Assembly: GCA_019058445.1 (NCBI GenBank)
Contig: JAHPZA010000010.1
Span: 310,001 to 374,000 of the forward strand
DNA from: Promethearchaeota archaeon
Lineage (GTDB): Archaea > Asgardarchaeota > Lokiarchaeia > Sigyniarchaeales > SOKP01
DNA: 64,000 bases
Direction: 5' to 3'
The position numbers were made by a program, and so were the translations under genes. The notes beneath the pieces were generated by a model. It saw only the letters and a program-made list of their open reading frames with translations, did not search any database and was not told the DNA's origin. Shown one piece after another: positions 9,312 to 19,630 of this stretch. Within the stretch, counting starts at the first letter, position 1. Each line of letters begins with the position of its first letter.

Positions 9312-10814
9312 TTAAAAACTTTTATTAGAGTTCTTATTTTTTATGGCTAAATTTTCATATAACAACTTTATTAATGCTTTAATATTTAACATCAACTTAA
9401 AATATTTAATATCATCACGTTTTATAGCTTTTAGAAGATATAAAATTCCAAAATAGAATGTTAAATTAACAACAATAAAAATAGGAATTAAATAAATATA
9501 TTCAATTAAATTTAATGAGAATGGAAAAATGAAGTTTAGTGCCAAGACTACTAATATAGCGAATAGATATAAAAAAATTTGAAAGTTAAAACCATAACCA
9601 TACTTTTTCCATAAAATAAAACGATATATGGGGGAATATGTTGCATAACCAAACAATACTGCTAAAGCAACACCGTTAATTCCTAAATTCAAGCCATTAG
9701 GTGCAATAAAAAGTACTGTAAGAAAAATGGTATAGAGATCACCTATAATTTTTATTGAAGAATATAATTTAGTTAATCCTTTAGCATTTAATTCAGCAAA
9801 AACAGGAATATCATTTATCCAAATAAAATAAGATAAGATTAAAATATTAAAGACAAAAATGGATGGCTTATATATGTCCCCAATCAATAAAATAATTAAT
9901 TCATCCGAATACAAAAACGATAAGAGAACGACTGCTCCCCATAATATACAAGAATATTTTGATATTTTTTTTATTAATTCCTTATTCTTTTCCAACTTAT
10001 TATTAGCAATGTTTTTCGAAAAAATTGATATCATTATTAGCGTTATTATATTAGGAATAATTGTTCTAAACACAGCAAGATGATCTCCTGCATAATAAAA
10101 AGCTACTGCTTCTGATGAGATCCAAAATTCTATAAGAATGATACCAATATTGTCACTAATAAATGTAACAATAGTTGACAAAGTTAATGGATAAGTAAGA
10201 TTTAGATATTTTTTTAAAAAGACTTTTGTTGGTTTTCCTATTTTATATGGTATGCAATATATTAATAATGAAATTGTATTTATTGATGTCCCAATCAAAT
10301 AAATGAAAGCTAAGGAGAGTTCATTTCTTTGGAAAACAAATTGCGATAGTATTAAAACTATTATTTTAGAAGTTGTAGACACAATCCAAGGAAAAGAACC
10401 TTTTATCATTTCGTTATCTGCAACTAAGATATGCCTTAATGAAGTATTGATACTTTGAATAATTTGCTCAAACATAAAAATTAATACAAGAATAATCACA
10501 ATTGGCTCGAGAGTTATGAAACTTAGTAATAAAAAATAAAAAATCAATGAGAAAGAGATGAAAAGACCCTTAAAAAACATCAGAGTACCTATGCTTACTG
10601 CTTTATCCTCTGTTTCTGGATATATCTTCAAATGTGCTACATCAAATTTCAAATTAAAAACAAAACTAAAAATCGCAACAAATGATATAGCAAATTGAAC
10701 TTTACCAATCGCATATGGGTCATAAAAAAAAACCATAAGATAAAAAAAAATAAATGCTAAGACCGTATCGATTAATTTAAATGCTAAAACAAACAGAATT
10801 TTCTGAGATTCCAT
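9312..10814 (-). CDS. Wzx-like polysaccharide flippase (MATE/MOP superfamily)
   Basis: A 500-aa, strongly hydrophobic protein with about 12-14 predicted membrane helices and short basic loops. It opens with a helix, FVLAFKLIDTVLAFIFFYLMVF, and a GKVQFAISF segment typical of the polysaccharide transporter family that flips lipid-linked oligosaccharides outward. It is convergent with the glycosyltransferase at 8048 and divergent from the epimerase at 11132. The island also encodes two ABC exporters, so at least two export routes coexist. No Wzy-type polymerase was recognised beside it. Confidence 0.8.
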   Translation of the reverse strand: MESQKILFVLAFKLIDTVLAFIFFYLMVFFYDPYAIGKVQFAISFVAIFSFVFNLKFDVAHLKIYPETEDKAVSIGTLMFFKGLFISFSLIFYFLLLSFITLEPIVIILVLIFMFEQIIQSINTSLRHILVADNEMIKGSFPWIVSTTSKIIVLILSQFVFQRNELSLAFIYLIGTSINTISLLIYCIPYKIGKPTKVFLKKYLNLTYPLTLSTIVTFISDNIGIILIEFWISSEAVAFYYAGDHLAVFRTIIPNIITLIMISIFSKNIANNKLEKNKELIKKISKYSCILWGAVVLLSFLYSDELIILLIGDIYKPSIFVFNILILSYFIWINDIPVFAELNAKGLTKLYSSIKIIGDLYTIFLTVLFIAPNGLNLGINGVALAVLFGYATYSPIYRFILWKKYGYGFNFQIFLYLFAILVVLALNFIFPFSLNLIEYIYLIPIFIVVNLTFYFGILYLLKAIKRDDIKYFKLMLNIKALIKLLYENLAIKNKNSNKSF

Positions 10815-11131
10815 AATATAGTAGCATACATTTGTTAATTTGTTTATTATTAAGTAAAAATCATAAAAGAATATTAAATCAATGAATTGTAATATTTTAA
10901 ATCGAATAGTTGATAATATTTAAAAAATATTTCAAGATTTTAGATTTTAACGAATTAATTTAAAAAATTAAAAAATAACACCTTTATGTAAAATAATTAG
11001 GCAAAATGAGAAAAATTTCAATGAAAATATAATTAAAAAAACAAAAAGATAATAAAACTTAATTAATTAATCAATTATATTTAAAAGTCAGCTATAGAAT
11101 TTTAAAACTATTAAAACTGATATTAACACGT
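10815..11131. other. Divergent intergenic region of 317 nt
   Basis: Almost pure A/T between the flippase and the epimerase genes, which face away from each other. Several TATA-like stretches occur (for example TTATATTTAAAA about 50 nt before the epimerase), but none is distinctive in this composition. No coding remnant was recognised. Confidence 0.4.
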
Positions 11132-12112
11132 GTGAATATGTTTTACGAAAATAAGAAAGTAATAGTAACTGGAGCAGCTGGTTTTATAGGGAGTAATCTA
11201 ACAGATAAACTATTAGAATTAGGAGCAGGAGTTATAGGAATTGATAATTTATTTAATGGAAGAATAGAAAACTTGGATGATGCCATGAAGAATAAAAATT
11301 TTCAGTTTCACAAAGCGGATGTTAGAGATTTAAATTTTCTTTTAGAGATTTGTGAAGACGTTGATATTATTTTTCATGAAGCTGCATTTGCAAGTGTACC
11401 CCAATCAGTAAAAATGCCAGAAAACTGCAATGATGTTAATGTGAATGGAATTTTAAATGTATTAAATGCTGCTCGACGCATGGATGTTAAAAAAGTAGTC
11501 TTTGCTTCTAGTTCTTCTGTATATGGTGAAACTCCTGGACTAAAAAAAAATGAAGAAATGCGTAGAGTACCAATCTCTCCCTATGGTGCTGCTAAATTAG
11601 CATGTGAAGCATATATGTATGTATATTATCATGTTTATGGTTTAAAGACTACTTCACTAAGATATTTTAATGTATTTGGCCCAAGACAAAGAGATGATTC
11701 CCCCTATACGGGCGTAATAGCAATTTGGTTTAATAGAGCCCGCAATGATCAAAATTTAATAGTATTTGGAGATGGTGAACAGTCAAGAGATTTTACATAT
11801 GTAAAGGATGTGGTACAAGCTAATATATTGGTGGGTGAAAAGGATGCTGCTGGTGAGATTATTAATATTGGTGCTGGAAATCCTATTACTTTAAATAATC
11901 TTGGAAAATTAATTTTAAAACTTACTGGCAAAGAAAATTTAAAACTTGAATATACAGATCCAAGACCAGGAGATATTAAACATAGTTTTGCTGACCTTTC
12001 AAAAGCTAAAAATATGCTTGGTTTTCAACCAAAGTATAAACAGGAAGAAGGCTTGCGGGAATATTTTAAATGGTACGTTAAGATACACAACCTTAATCTG
12101 AAAATTAATTAA
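11132..12112 (+). CDS. NAD-dependent UDP-hexose / UDP-GlcNAc 4-epimerase-like SDR
   Basis: A 326-aa extended SDR with TGAAGFIGSN (residues 13-22), the ASSSSVYGE strand and the catalytic Y151/K155 in SPYGAAKLACE. The HEAAFASVPQSVKMPE and RYFNVFGPRQRDDSPYTGVI segments resemble WbpP/GalE-type epimerases of UDP-GlcNAc or UDP-Glc rather than the glucuronate type at 982. It supplies a sugar donor for the island. The annotated start is GTG; an ATG two codons later (11138) is equally possible, and neither has a Shine-Dalgarno match. Confidence 0.85.
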   Translation: MNMFYENKKVIVTGAAGFIGSNLTDKLLELGAGVIGIDNLFNGRIENLDDAMKNKNFQFHKADVRDLNFLLEICEDVDIIFHEAAFASVPQSVKMPENCNDVNVNGILNVLNAARRMDVKKVVFASSSSVYGETPGLKKNEEMRRVPISPYGAAKLACEAYMYVYYHVYGLKTTSLRYFNVFGPRQRDDSPYTGVIAIWFNRARNDQNLIVFGDGEQSRDFTYVKDVVQANILVGEKDAAGEIINIGAGNPITLNNLGKLILKLTGKENLKLEYTDPRPGDIKHSFADLSKAKNMLGFQPKYKQEEGLREYFKWYVKIHNLNLKIN

Positions 12113-12206
12113 GTTATTTAAAAAAATTCAGTAGACTGAATTAATCTTTTATATTTATTATGCCAATTTATGAAATTTATATTAATTTTAGGATATTCAA
12201 TAAAAA

Positions 12207-13403
12207 ATGAATATTTTATATATTGTAAATTATTTTCCTCCGAGTACTGGGGCAGCAGCTTTAAACGCTTTGGAAATTTCCAAATATCTAATTAAATTTG
12301 GTCATAACATAAATATATTGGCACCTGGTGATATGGGAAAAACTTTAAATTTAAAAAATTCATTGAATTTACAAAATAGTTACGGTTTAAATATTAGTTA
12401 TTCAAATTCTTATATTAAAACTCCTCTAAGTTGGGTTGTTTCACATTTTGAGAATTTTTTAAGATTTTTAATTCGAAAACAAAATTTTTTCAAACCAGAC
12501 TTAATTCTATCTCAATATCACCCCTTTCATTTTGCGAGTGTTTTTGGGGGATATTTATCTAAATTTTTAAATATTCCACATATAATTAGATCTCATGATA
12601 TTTTTCTTGATTTAGATTCACATTCTCGCTTATTTAATTCATATATTAAGCTAAATTATCCTCTTGTATATCGTTCCATCCAAAACTGTCATACTTTTTA
12701 CGTGACGGCATCAGAAATGATCGATTATTTCCATAATTTTAAAAATTTACATAACGTTAATTTCAAAATCCATCATAATGGGATAGATACTGATCTTTTT
12801 TTTCCTTTTAAAAACCAAGAAAAATTAAAAGATTTGTACGGATGCGAAATAATAATCTCGTTCATAGGATTAATGGCTCCTGATATAGGAATCCATAATT
12901 TAATCAACATATTTCCTGAAATTCTTAAAAAAACTAAAAAAGAAGTTCATATTGTGCTAATTGGAGAAGGAAGATCTAAAAATTATATCCTTAATCTAAT
13001 AAATAAATGGAATCTACATAAGTACATACATTTTTTAGGTATTATGCCTCATAATCAAATACCTTATTTTATCAATAATAGCGATCTTGGAATAGGAAGA
13101 ATAACTCATAAAAAAATGTGGAGATATATGGTTCCAATTAAATGTTTGGAATACATGGCTTGTCAAAAACCATTTATTTCCACCCCGATATCAATGGATG
13201 TTCTTAAAGATAATGATGTAGGATTATTATTACAAAAAGATTTTACTAATAAAGATCTTATCGATAAAATGTTGATGTTAATCGAAGATAAAAAACTCAG
13301 AAACAAACTTGGAGAACAAGGATTAAAAAAAGTCCATCAAGAATTTCGCTGGGAACTAATAATGAAAAATTTTAATCAAGATTTAAGAAATATTAAAAAA
13401 TAA
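12207..13403 (+). CDS. GT4-family glycosyltransferase
   Basis: A 398-aa GT-B glycosyltransferase starting MNILYIVNYFPPSTGAAALN, the typical first strand and glycine-rich loop of WcaI/family 4 enzymes. HNGIDTDLFFP marks the domain boundary and IGEGRSKNYI and GIMPHNQIPYFI are in the donor domain. In place of the usual E-x7-E signature it has YMVPIKCLEYMACQKPFIST, where the first acidic residue appears lost. The remainder follows family spacing. It lies 94 nt after the epimerase on the same strand and probably shares its transcript. Confidence 0.87.
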   Translation: MNILYIVNYFPPSTGAAALNALEISKYLIKFGHNINILAPGDMGKTLNLKNSLNLQNSYGLNISYSNSYIKTPLSWVVSHFENFLRFLIRKQNFFKPDLILSQYHPFHFASVFGGYLSKFLNIPHIIRSHDIFLDLDSHSRLFNSYIKLNYPLVYRSIQNCHTFYVTASEMIDYFHNFKNLHNVNFKIHHNGIDTDLFFPFKNQEKLKDLYGCEIIISFIGLMAPDIGIHNLINIFPEILKKTKKEVHIVLIGEGRSKNYILNLINKWNLHKYIHFLGIMPHNQIPYFINNSDLGIGRITHKKMWRYMVPIKCLEYMACQKPFISTPISMDVLKDNDVGLLLQKDFTNKDLIDKMLMLIEDKKLRNKLGEQGLKKVHQEFRWELIMKNFNQDLRNIKK

Positions 13404-13581
13404 ACTAGTTTACCTTAAAATTGATTAAAAAGAATATTAGGATTTTTCTTAGCTTTATAATATTGAAAACCTTTACGAGATTCTTTTTAATTCAAAGAAG
13501 ATTGTTATTATAATCATGACACATTTTAAATTCTTATTAAAGAATTTCTGTACTCAATAGATAATTAGAAAAAAAGTTGGA

Positions 13582-14508
13582 TCACAAAAATTTCTTAGGC
13601 ATAATATCTTCACTATATATATTATCTAAAGAGAATTTTTCTACTATTTCTAATATCTGATTAATTTCGTCAGTCGATAATATATCTCTCCATGCTTTAA
13701 TCGGATTAGTCTTTTTTAATAAAGTACTATCTTTTTTTACCGTAAAGGAAAGGGTATTTTTAATCAGATTTTGGTTAAAATCAATATCAAACTTTAACTC
13801 TCTAAATATTTTTTTTAGTTCCATTTCTGGATTTAAATATAAATTCTCATAAGTGGTTATACACCAATCATTGTGTTCCATTGTATTTAAAGCTACTAAA
13901 TTTTCTGCTGCCCAAATACACGCATTTCTTTCTATTTGAGTTTTAGCTTGAGAAATAATATGATTTAATGAAGAGAGATGATCTTTCATTAGATTTTCTT
14001 GTTTTAATATAATATCAATGTCAGTTGTAGCCCAATTCAATCTTGTTCTGGATTCAACTACTGCACAAGGATGCCTCAAAATATATATAATCGGTATTTT
14101 GGGAAAATTATTTTTTAACCACTTTAAGAAAAAGCTAGCTCTTATTGTTTTAATAATACGACCTTGAGGTCTAAAATATTTATTGTCTTGATCCACCCAT
14201 AGACTTCTTATCTCTCCTTTAAGAATTTTGTTAAATAATTGGGAATAAGTAGAATTTATGCTATCTGGAGGGATATATTGTTTATTCAACAAGTTTTTAC
14301 AAATTTTAACTTTCCTAGGATTAAAAGGTTCAAAAATTATTCGATATTTGAAAATTTGAGTTAATAACTCTGCTAACCAAGTCGTCCCACTTCTACCAGT
14401 TCCTGAAACTAAAATAGTATTATTAAGAGAATGATTTTTCTCAAAGAAAAATATGTTGAATATTCTATTTTTATTTACTATTTTTGAAAATTTAGTTCCT
14501 TTTAACAT
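13582..14508 (-). CDS. Sulfotransferase family protein
   Basis: A 308-aa protein with the 5'-phosphosulfate loop VSGTGRSGTTWLAELL (about residues 34-49) and a 3'-phosphate motif YILRHPCAVVESRTRLNWA. The C-terminal WRDILSTDEINQILEIVEKF block is the conserved end of the Sulfotransfer_1 fold. It probably sulfates a glycan or lipid acceptor in the same surface polymer. It is isolated on the minus strand, convergent with the preceding glycosyltransferase. Confidence 0.85.
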   Translation of the reverse strand: MLKGTKFSKIVNKNRIFNIFFFEKNHSLNNTILVSGTGRSGTTWLAELLTQIFKYRIIFEPFNPRKVKICKNLLNKQYIPPDSINSTYSQLFNKILKGEIRSLWVDQDNKYFRPQGRIIKTIRASFFLKWLKNNFPKIPIIYILRHPCAVVESRTRLNWATTDIDIILKQENLMKDHLSSLNHIISQAKTQIERNACIWAAENLVALNTMEHNDWCITTYENLYLNPEMELKKIFRELKFDIDFNQNLIKNTLSFTVKKDSTLLKKTNPIKAWRDILSTDEINQILEIVEKFSLDNIYSEDIMPKKFL

Positions 14509-14841
14509 CAGTAATATAAAATTTTTAATTAAAAATCTTAATATAGAAGGTATTGATTATTAGAATGGTTTTGTTTGTATTATTTTTTTTTAAAAATTGA
14601 ATTTATATTAAATTTAAAGAAAGTGCTTAAATTTATCCATCTATATTCAACATTATTCAGGATTTAATGTAAAGGTTGAGAATTATGCAAACTCTCTGAA
14701 ATCTGAAATAATTAAGAATTAGAGATTAAATACAGAAGAAGATATCTATTTTTGTACTAAACCAAAAGAATTTTCAATTTAGGATTTACATTTTATAGCT
14801 TTATATTGTTTTATAATAGCACAAATTTTTAATTTTTAATA
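14509..14841. other. Intergenic region of 333 nt between two minus-strand genes
   Basis: AT-rich, with no open frame longer than a few tens of codons on either strand and no recognisable remnant. It must hold the promoter of the sulfotransferase gene's downstream neighbour or a terminator of the 681-residue gene, but no distinct signal stands out. Confidence 0.4.
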
Positions 14842-16887
14842 TTACTGGATAAAACCATAGAAATCTTCAGTTTTGCCATTTATGATATTAAGCATATTTT
14901 GAATTCTGTCGATATAATTATGCTTTTCTCGTGCTAATTTCTCTGCGTTATTTCTTATTTTTTCCCTTAAATCATGATTAGGGATATATTTCTTTAAGAG
15001 ATTAAGGAGTTCTTCATGGCTATTAAACCATAATAGATGTTGCTCATTTTTAGCTAATTTTTCTAATCCCTCAAAATAATTTGTGATGAAACAACAACCA
15101 GATCCAAGAGCAATATACGGTCGATTTGAAGCATATAATTCTAAATCTTTTAATGCTGGTGTGCCACCAAAAATGATCTTACATTTAGAATAATATTCTG
15201 GAAGATTATTATAAATCCTTTTGAAAATCTTCACCTTAAAATGTTTACTTATCATTTGGAGTGCCTGTCTTCTCTCTTGATAATAAGGATAATCCTTTGT
15301 ATTAACCAATTGTCCAGCAAAGCCAACATCATACACTTCTTTTATAAATCTATTTCGATGAATGATCTCTGGCATTATAGCAACAGGCATATAATAGACT
15401 TTGTCTAAATTAAATTTTTTTTTATATAGAGGAACTTCTCCCTTACTTGTTATAAACATATAATCAATTAAATCCTTGAAATCATAGGATTCGAAAGTTG
15501 TAATATCCCACATCCAGTAGATAATCTTTATAGAAGATGATCTAAAATAATCTGCATTTTTTATTAAAAAATCATAAACTACTTTTCCCCCAATCCATAA
15601 AATATCTGGTTTAAATATCTTTATATACTTTAGAATATAATTAAATGAGTTATCCTTGATATCTAAAATCTGAGTGTTATAACCAAGTTTTTTAAAAGCC
15701 CGTGCTTGACTATCCCATCTCGCGTTAGCGAGAGATACATATCTAAGTGAATAAACTCCCAATAATAATACCCTTATATTATTTTTATTTACTGGAAAGC
15801 TAATTTGATTTTGAATTAAAACCTGAATCATTTTAAAAGATGAGCTTAAATTAATCCACTCAAAATTAAGATTATTATCATCTAATATTTTTACTATTAT
15901 TCCCTTTTCAAAAAGTTGAGCTACATCTTTAGTAAGATAGTTTTTACTTTCAGGAATAATAAGCAATATTTGTGAATCTTTTTTTACTATTTGTTTTAAG
16001 ATATTAAATAACTTTTGATTATCTGAATAATTTCTGAATTCTAGGAAATTAGCAATAATAGCCATATCAAATGAATTTTCGGAAATATTAGAAAGAGATT
16101 CAATAGAGTTGAAGTTTTGAACAGCTCTAATATAGGGATTTAACTGTTTTATAGCTTGTGCTAAAATTTCTATATGATGACCGATTATACATAAATTTCT
16201 GATATCAAAAAAGAGATTTTCATTTTGCTTTAAAATATTTAAAATATCATTTATTTTTTCTTGTGAAGTCTTGTCTGATAATGGTTTTATAATTTTAGAT
16301 TTTACAGCTGTTATGGTTATAGTTCCATTAATCTTTAAATCAGAATAATTTATATCTTTAATAAAGAATTGATTTTTACTTAATGAGATCTTTATTTTTT
16401 CTAATTTATCATTATTATTCCCAAATTTTATCTGAATCTTAAGGATACCACCGGGAATTAATTTCTTTTTCCAAGCTTTTAATATTTTATCGTATTTTTT
16501 ATTGGGAATGTATTTTAAAAAATGCTTAATATGAATCATTTGACATGATTCATTTTTTAAGGGTAAATTTTTTAAATTGGAACAGCAGAATGGATTGTTA
16601 GAGATATATGGATCTATTTTAATAAATAGTGTAAATTTAGACTTTCTAATAAACCCAATATGAATAGTCCAAAATTGATCCATTAATTTAAGAGAACTAC
16701 TTTTGTTTAAAAAGTAAAAAATTTGAAAATTAAGTTTAAATCTAAAGTAAATTCGCATAAGTGAAGAAAAAAATGAATTAGATATCTTGTATGTATGATT
16801 TCTCTTTAAAGCTTTGCTCCTTGCTTTTTTTATTGATCTGAATAAGAGTGATTTTCGTAATTTTTCAAATTTCACTTTAGATAACAT
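14842..16887 (-). CDS. Multidomain CgeB-type glycosyltransferase with degenerate methyltransferase-like N-terminal half
   Basis: A 681-aa protein. Residues about 80-215 resemble the second half of a class I SAM methyltransferase (LPLKNESCQMIHIKHFLKYI, then KLIPGGILKIQI), but no glycine-rich SAM motif I precedes it. Residues about 215-360 repeat the pattern (SFDMAIIANFLEF, IVKKDSQILLIIPES), again without a clear SAM loop. From about 370 a CgeB/DUF3880-type glycosyltransferase follows: LLGVYSLRYVSLANARWDSQ, YWMWDITTFESYDFKDLID, and a Glyco_trans_1_2 end with YASNRPYIALGSGCCFITN. Probably a glycosyltransferase with non-catalytic Rossmann modules; function of the N-terminal half unknown. Confidence 0.75.
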   Translation of the reverse strand: MLSKVKFEKLRKSLLFRSIKKARSKALKRNHTYKISNSFFSSLMRIYFRFKLNFQIFYFLNKSSSLKLMDQFWTIHIGFIRKSKFTLFIKIDPYISNNPFCCSNLKNLPLKNESCQMIHIKHFLKYIPNKKYDKILKAWKKKLIPGGILKIQIKFGNNNDKLEKIKISLSKNQFFIKDINYSDLKINGTITITAVKSKIIKPLSDKTSQEKINDILNILKQNENLFFDIRNLCIIGHHIEILAQAIKQLNPYIRAVQNFNSIESLSNISENSFDMAIIANFLEFRNYSDNQKLFNILKQIVKKDSQILLIIPESKNYLTKDVAQLFEKGIIVKILDDNNLNFEWINLSSSFKMIQVLIQNQISFPVNKNNIRVLLLGVYSLRYVSLANARWDSQARAFKKLGYNTQILDIKDNSFNYILKYIKIFKPDILWIGGKVVYDFLIKNADYFRSSSIKIIYWMWDITTFESYDFKDLIDYMFITSKGEVPLYKKKFNLDKVYYMPVAIMPEIIHRNRFIKEVYDVGFAGQLVNTKDYPYYQERRQALQMISKHFKVKIFKRIYNNLPEYYSKCKIIFGGTPALKDLELYASNRPYIALGSGCCFITNYFEGLEKLAKNEQHLLWFNSHEELLNLLKKYIPNHDLREKIRNNAEKLAREKHNYIDRIQNMLNIINGKTEDFYGFIQ

Positions 16888-17182
16888 ATATATCTTAATA
16901 TATCTTAATTTTTCAAATTGAATGAATTTAAAATTATTGATTGTATTGGTTAAAATAGAGTTATTAATTTAATAATTTGTAAAATACTTAATTTACTAGT
17001 ATACTTATAAAAAAGAAATTTTAAGTTTAAAATAAATTTAATTACAGCAAGAAAACACATAAATTTCAAAAACATCCAATGCAAATTATATCATAAAAAC
17101 CTTAAGTTATTAAATACTAGATAAAAAATAAATGAATGAATATAATATTTTATCATAACCAATATAGGATCTATTAAAATTT

Positions 17183-19630
17183 ATGCTTAAGTTAACTTTA
17201 ACCTTTAACCGATTGTTGGACTTCATTTCAGACAAAATTGGAATGAATATTCGACATTTGTTTTCCTTTGGTTTGTCTAAATTATACTCAAATAAGGTAG
17301 ACGAAAACCTACTAGTTTTTGGGAGTACAAATGGAAATGCTTTTTCAGGAAATAGCAGAGATTTATTTCTTTACTTAACGAAAAATACTAATTATAAATG
17401 TGTATGGTTTACATCTTCAGAAAAGATTTTTAAAGATTTAAAAGAGAAAAATTATCATGTCGTCTCAAATAAAAAACTCTTTAAACCTGTAAAAATTCTT
17501 AAATCAGCTAAATATATTTTTATTACACATGGTTTTGGTGATATTTTACTTATCGACTTCTCTCCTAAAACAGAATTAATTCATCTGGATCATGGTAGCG
17601 CATTAAAATTAATTGGAAGAGGGCTTAAAGGTTCCTATTTGAATTTTTTCCAGAAAAAAGTAAATCAATATTTAAATAAATGTATTAGTTATTTAACAGT
17701 GACTTCAGAAGAAACCAAACGTACTAAAAGATTCAGCTATAATTTACCTCCCGAAAAAGTTATTATCACAGGCTATCCCAGAAATGAAATCCTTGTTAAC
17801 TATACTAATGAAATTAAAAATCAAATAAGACATAATTTAAATATAAAAAATAATCATGAAATAATTTTATATGCTCCTACTTTTCGAGAGTATAAACAAG
17901 AAAATCCTTTGAATAAGAGATTTCTAGAAGATTTAGACAATTATTTAATCAAAGAAAACAAAATATTACTATATAAGCCTCATCCTTTTGAAGAAAAAAT
18001 AGATTTGAGTAAATTTCAAAAGATAAAATCCATAGATCCAAATGTAGATATAAGTGATTTATTGGTGATTTCCGAGGTTTTAATTACTGATTATTCCGGA
18101 GTGTTTTATGATTATTTACTTACAATGAGACCAATAATCTTTTTTCCATATGATTTAGATAGATATACTGAAGGGCGAGATTTTTTCTATAATTATGAAA
18201 ATTTTGTCCCGGGGCCAATTGTAGAAAATGGAGAGGATTTAATCGAGAAATTAAAAACCATCCCAGTATGGAATCAAGATTTCTTGGAAGTAAGAAGAAG
18301 AGCACGGGATAAATTTAATAAATACAATGATGCTAATGCTACAAGGAGAATTGTCGATTTCTTCGATTTAAAATATAAAGAAATAGTAACTCCTCCAATA
18401 ACACATCCAAAGATTATATTAGAAAAACCAATAGGAATAATTAATAAAACATTCAATAGAGTTTTAGAATACATTTCAACAAAAATGGGAATGAACCTAA
18501 AACACATATTTTCCTATCTATTATCGAAATTGTATAGTGATAGTACCAATGAGAATTTACTAGTCTTCGGTAGTACGAATGGACAGGCATTTGCCGGTAA
18601 TAGTAAAGTACTCTTTGAATATCTTACCAAAAACTCATCATATCATTGTGTTTGGATAACTGCCTCAGAAAAAGTGTTTAATGATCTTAAGAAAAAAAAT
18701 TATCAAGTTGTTTTAAATAAAAATTTGATTCAAACAATCAAAATATTAAAAGCAGCAAAATTTATTTTCATCACTCATGGTTTTGGGGATATTTTCTTTA
18801 TTGATTTTTCATCAAATACGAAATTAATTCATTTAGGTCATGGTATTTCATTTAAAAAGGGTGGTCATGACTTAACAGACACTTTTATGCCTTTTACCGA
18901 AAAAATGATGAATCAAAGATTAGTTGAAAGCATGAACTTACTTATCGATTCTTCAGATGAAACAAAGAGACATAAAATGACAAGATTTGGTATAGAATCA
19001 AATAAAGTCGCTGTGACAGGATATCCTAGAAATGATATTTTAGCAAATCATACTCGAGAATTAGAATATCAAATTAAGGCGAGCTTAAATATAGAGAATT
19101 ATTCGGAAGTCATCCTTTACGCACCAACATTTAGAGATTATGAGTATCAATTTCCATTGAGAGAGGACTTTCTGAAAAAATTAGATAAATTTTTGATCGA
19201 AGAAAATAAAATATTAATTTATAAACCACATCCATTTACAGAAGATATTAACCTAAGACAATATAGAAATATAAGATCTGTCAAAAGAAATGTAGATATC
19301 AATGATTTATTAATTATTGCGGATATTTTGATAACTGATTATTCGAGTGTATTTTATGATTATTTATTGACTCTACGCCCGATAATATTTTTTGCTGATG
19401 ATTTAGAAAGATATACAGAAGTCAGAGATTTTTATTATGACTATAAAACTTTTGTGCCTGGTCCGTTAGTTTCAACGGGAGGTGAATTAATTCAAAAACT
19501 AAAAAAATTAAAAGAATGGAATTTGGAATATGTTGAAAAGAGAAAATTAATGCGCGATAAATTTAACAAATATGCTGATGGGAGGGCAACTGAAAGAATA
19601 ATTGAACTTCTTAATTTGAGTGTATACTAA
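17183..19630 (+). CDS. Tandem-domain TagB/TagF-like (CDP-glycerol glycerophosphotransferase family) protein
   Basis: An 815-aa protein made of two homologous Glyphos_transf domains, about residues 1-405 and 420-815. Each has a LLVFGSTNG start, an HG motif, TGYPRN(E/D)IL, ILYAPTFR(E/D)Y, YKPHPF, ITDYS(G/S)VFYDYLL and RPIIFF...F(V)PGP. The family transfers polyol phosphate from CDP-activated donors onto membrane-linked acceptors in teichoic acid synthesis. Here the usual WHG is DHG in domain 1 and GHG in domain 2, unlike the WHG of the paralogues at 23535 and 30171. Bifunctional primase/polymerase behaviour or one inactive domain are both possible. The 3' end overlaps the convergent gene by 4 nt. 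Confidence 0.85.
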   Translation: MLKLTLTFNRLLDFISDKIGMNIRHLFSFGLSKLYSNKVDENLLVFGSTNGNAFSGNSRDLFLYLTKNTNYKCVWFTSSEKIFKDLKEKNYHVVSNKKLFKPVKILKSAKYIFITHGFGDILLIDFSPKTELIHLDHGSALKLIGRGLKGSYLNFFQKKVNQYLNKCISYLTVTSEETKRTKRFSYNLPPEKVIITGYPRNEILVNYTNEIKNQIRHNLNIKNNHEIILYAPTFREYKQENPLNKRFLEDLDNYLIKENKILLYKPHPFEEKIDLSKFQKIKSIDPNVDISDLLVISEVLITDYSGVFYDYLLTMRPIIFFPYDLDRYTEGRDFFYNYENFVPGPIVENGEDLIEKLKTIPVWNQDFLEVRRRARDKFNKYNDANATRRIVDFFDLKYKEIVTPPITHPKIILEKPIGIINKTFNRVLEYISTKMGMNLKHIFSYLLSKLYSDSTNENLLVFGSTNGQAFAGNSKVLFEYLTKNSSYHCVWITASEKVFNDLKKKNYQVVLNKNLIQTIKILKAAKFIFITHGFGDIFFIDFSSNTKLIHLGHGISFKKGGHDLTDTFMPFTEKMMNQRLVESMNLLIDSSDETKRHKMTRFGIESNKVAVTGYPRNDILANHTRELEYQIKASLNIENYSEVILYAPTFRDYEYQFPLREDFLKKLDKFLIEENKILIYKPHPFTEDINLRQYRNIRSVKRNVDINDLLIIADILITDYSSVFYDYLLTLRPIIFFADDLERYTEVRDFYYDYKTFVPGPLVSTGGELIQKLKKLKEWNLEYVEKRKLMRDKFNKYADGRATERIIELLNLSVY

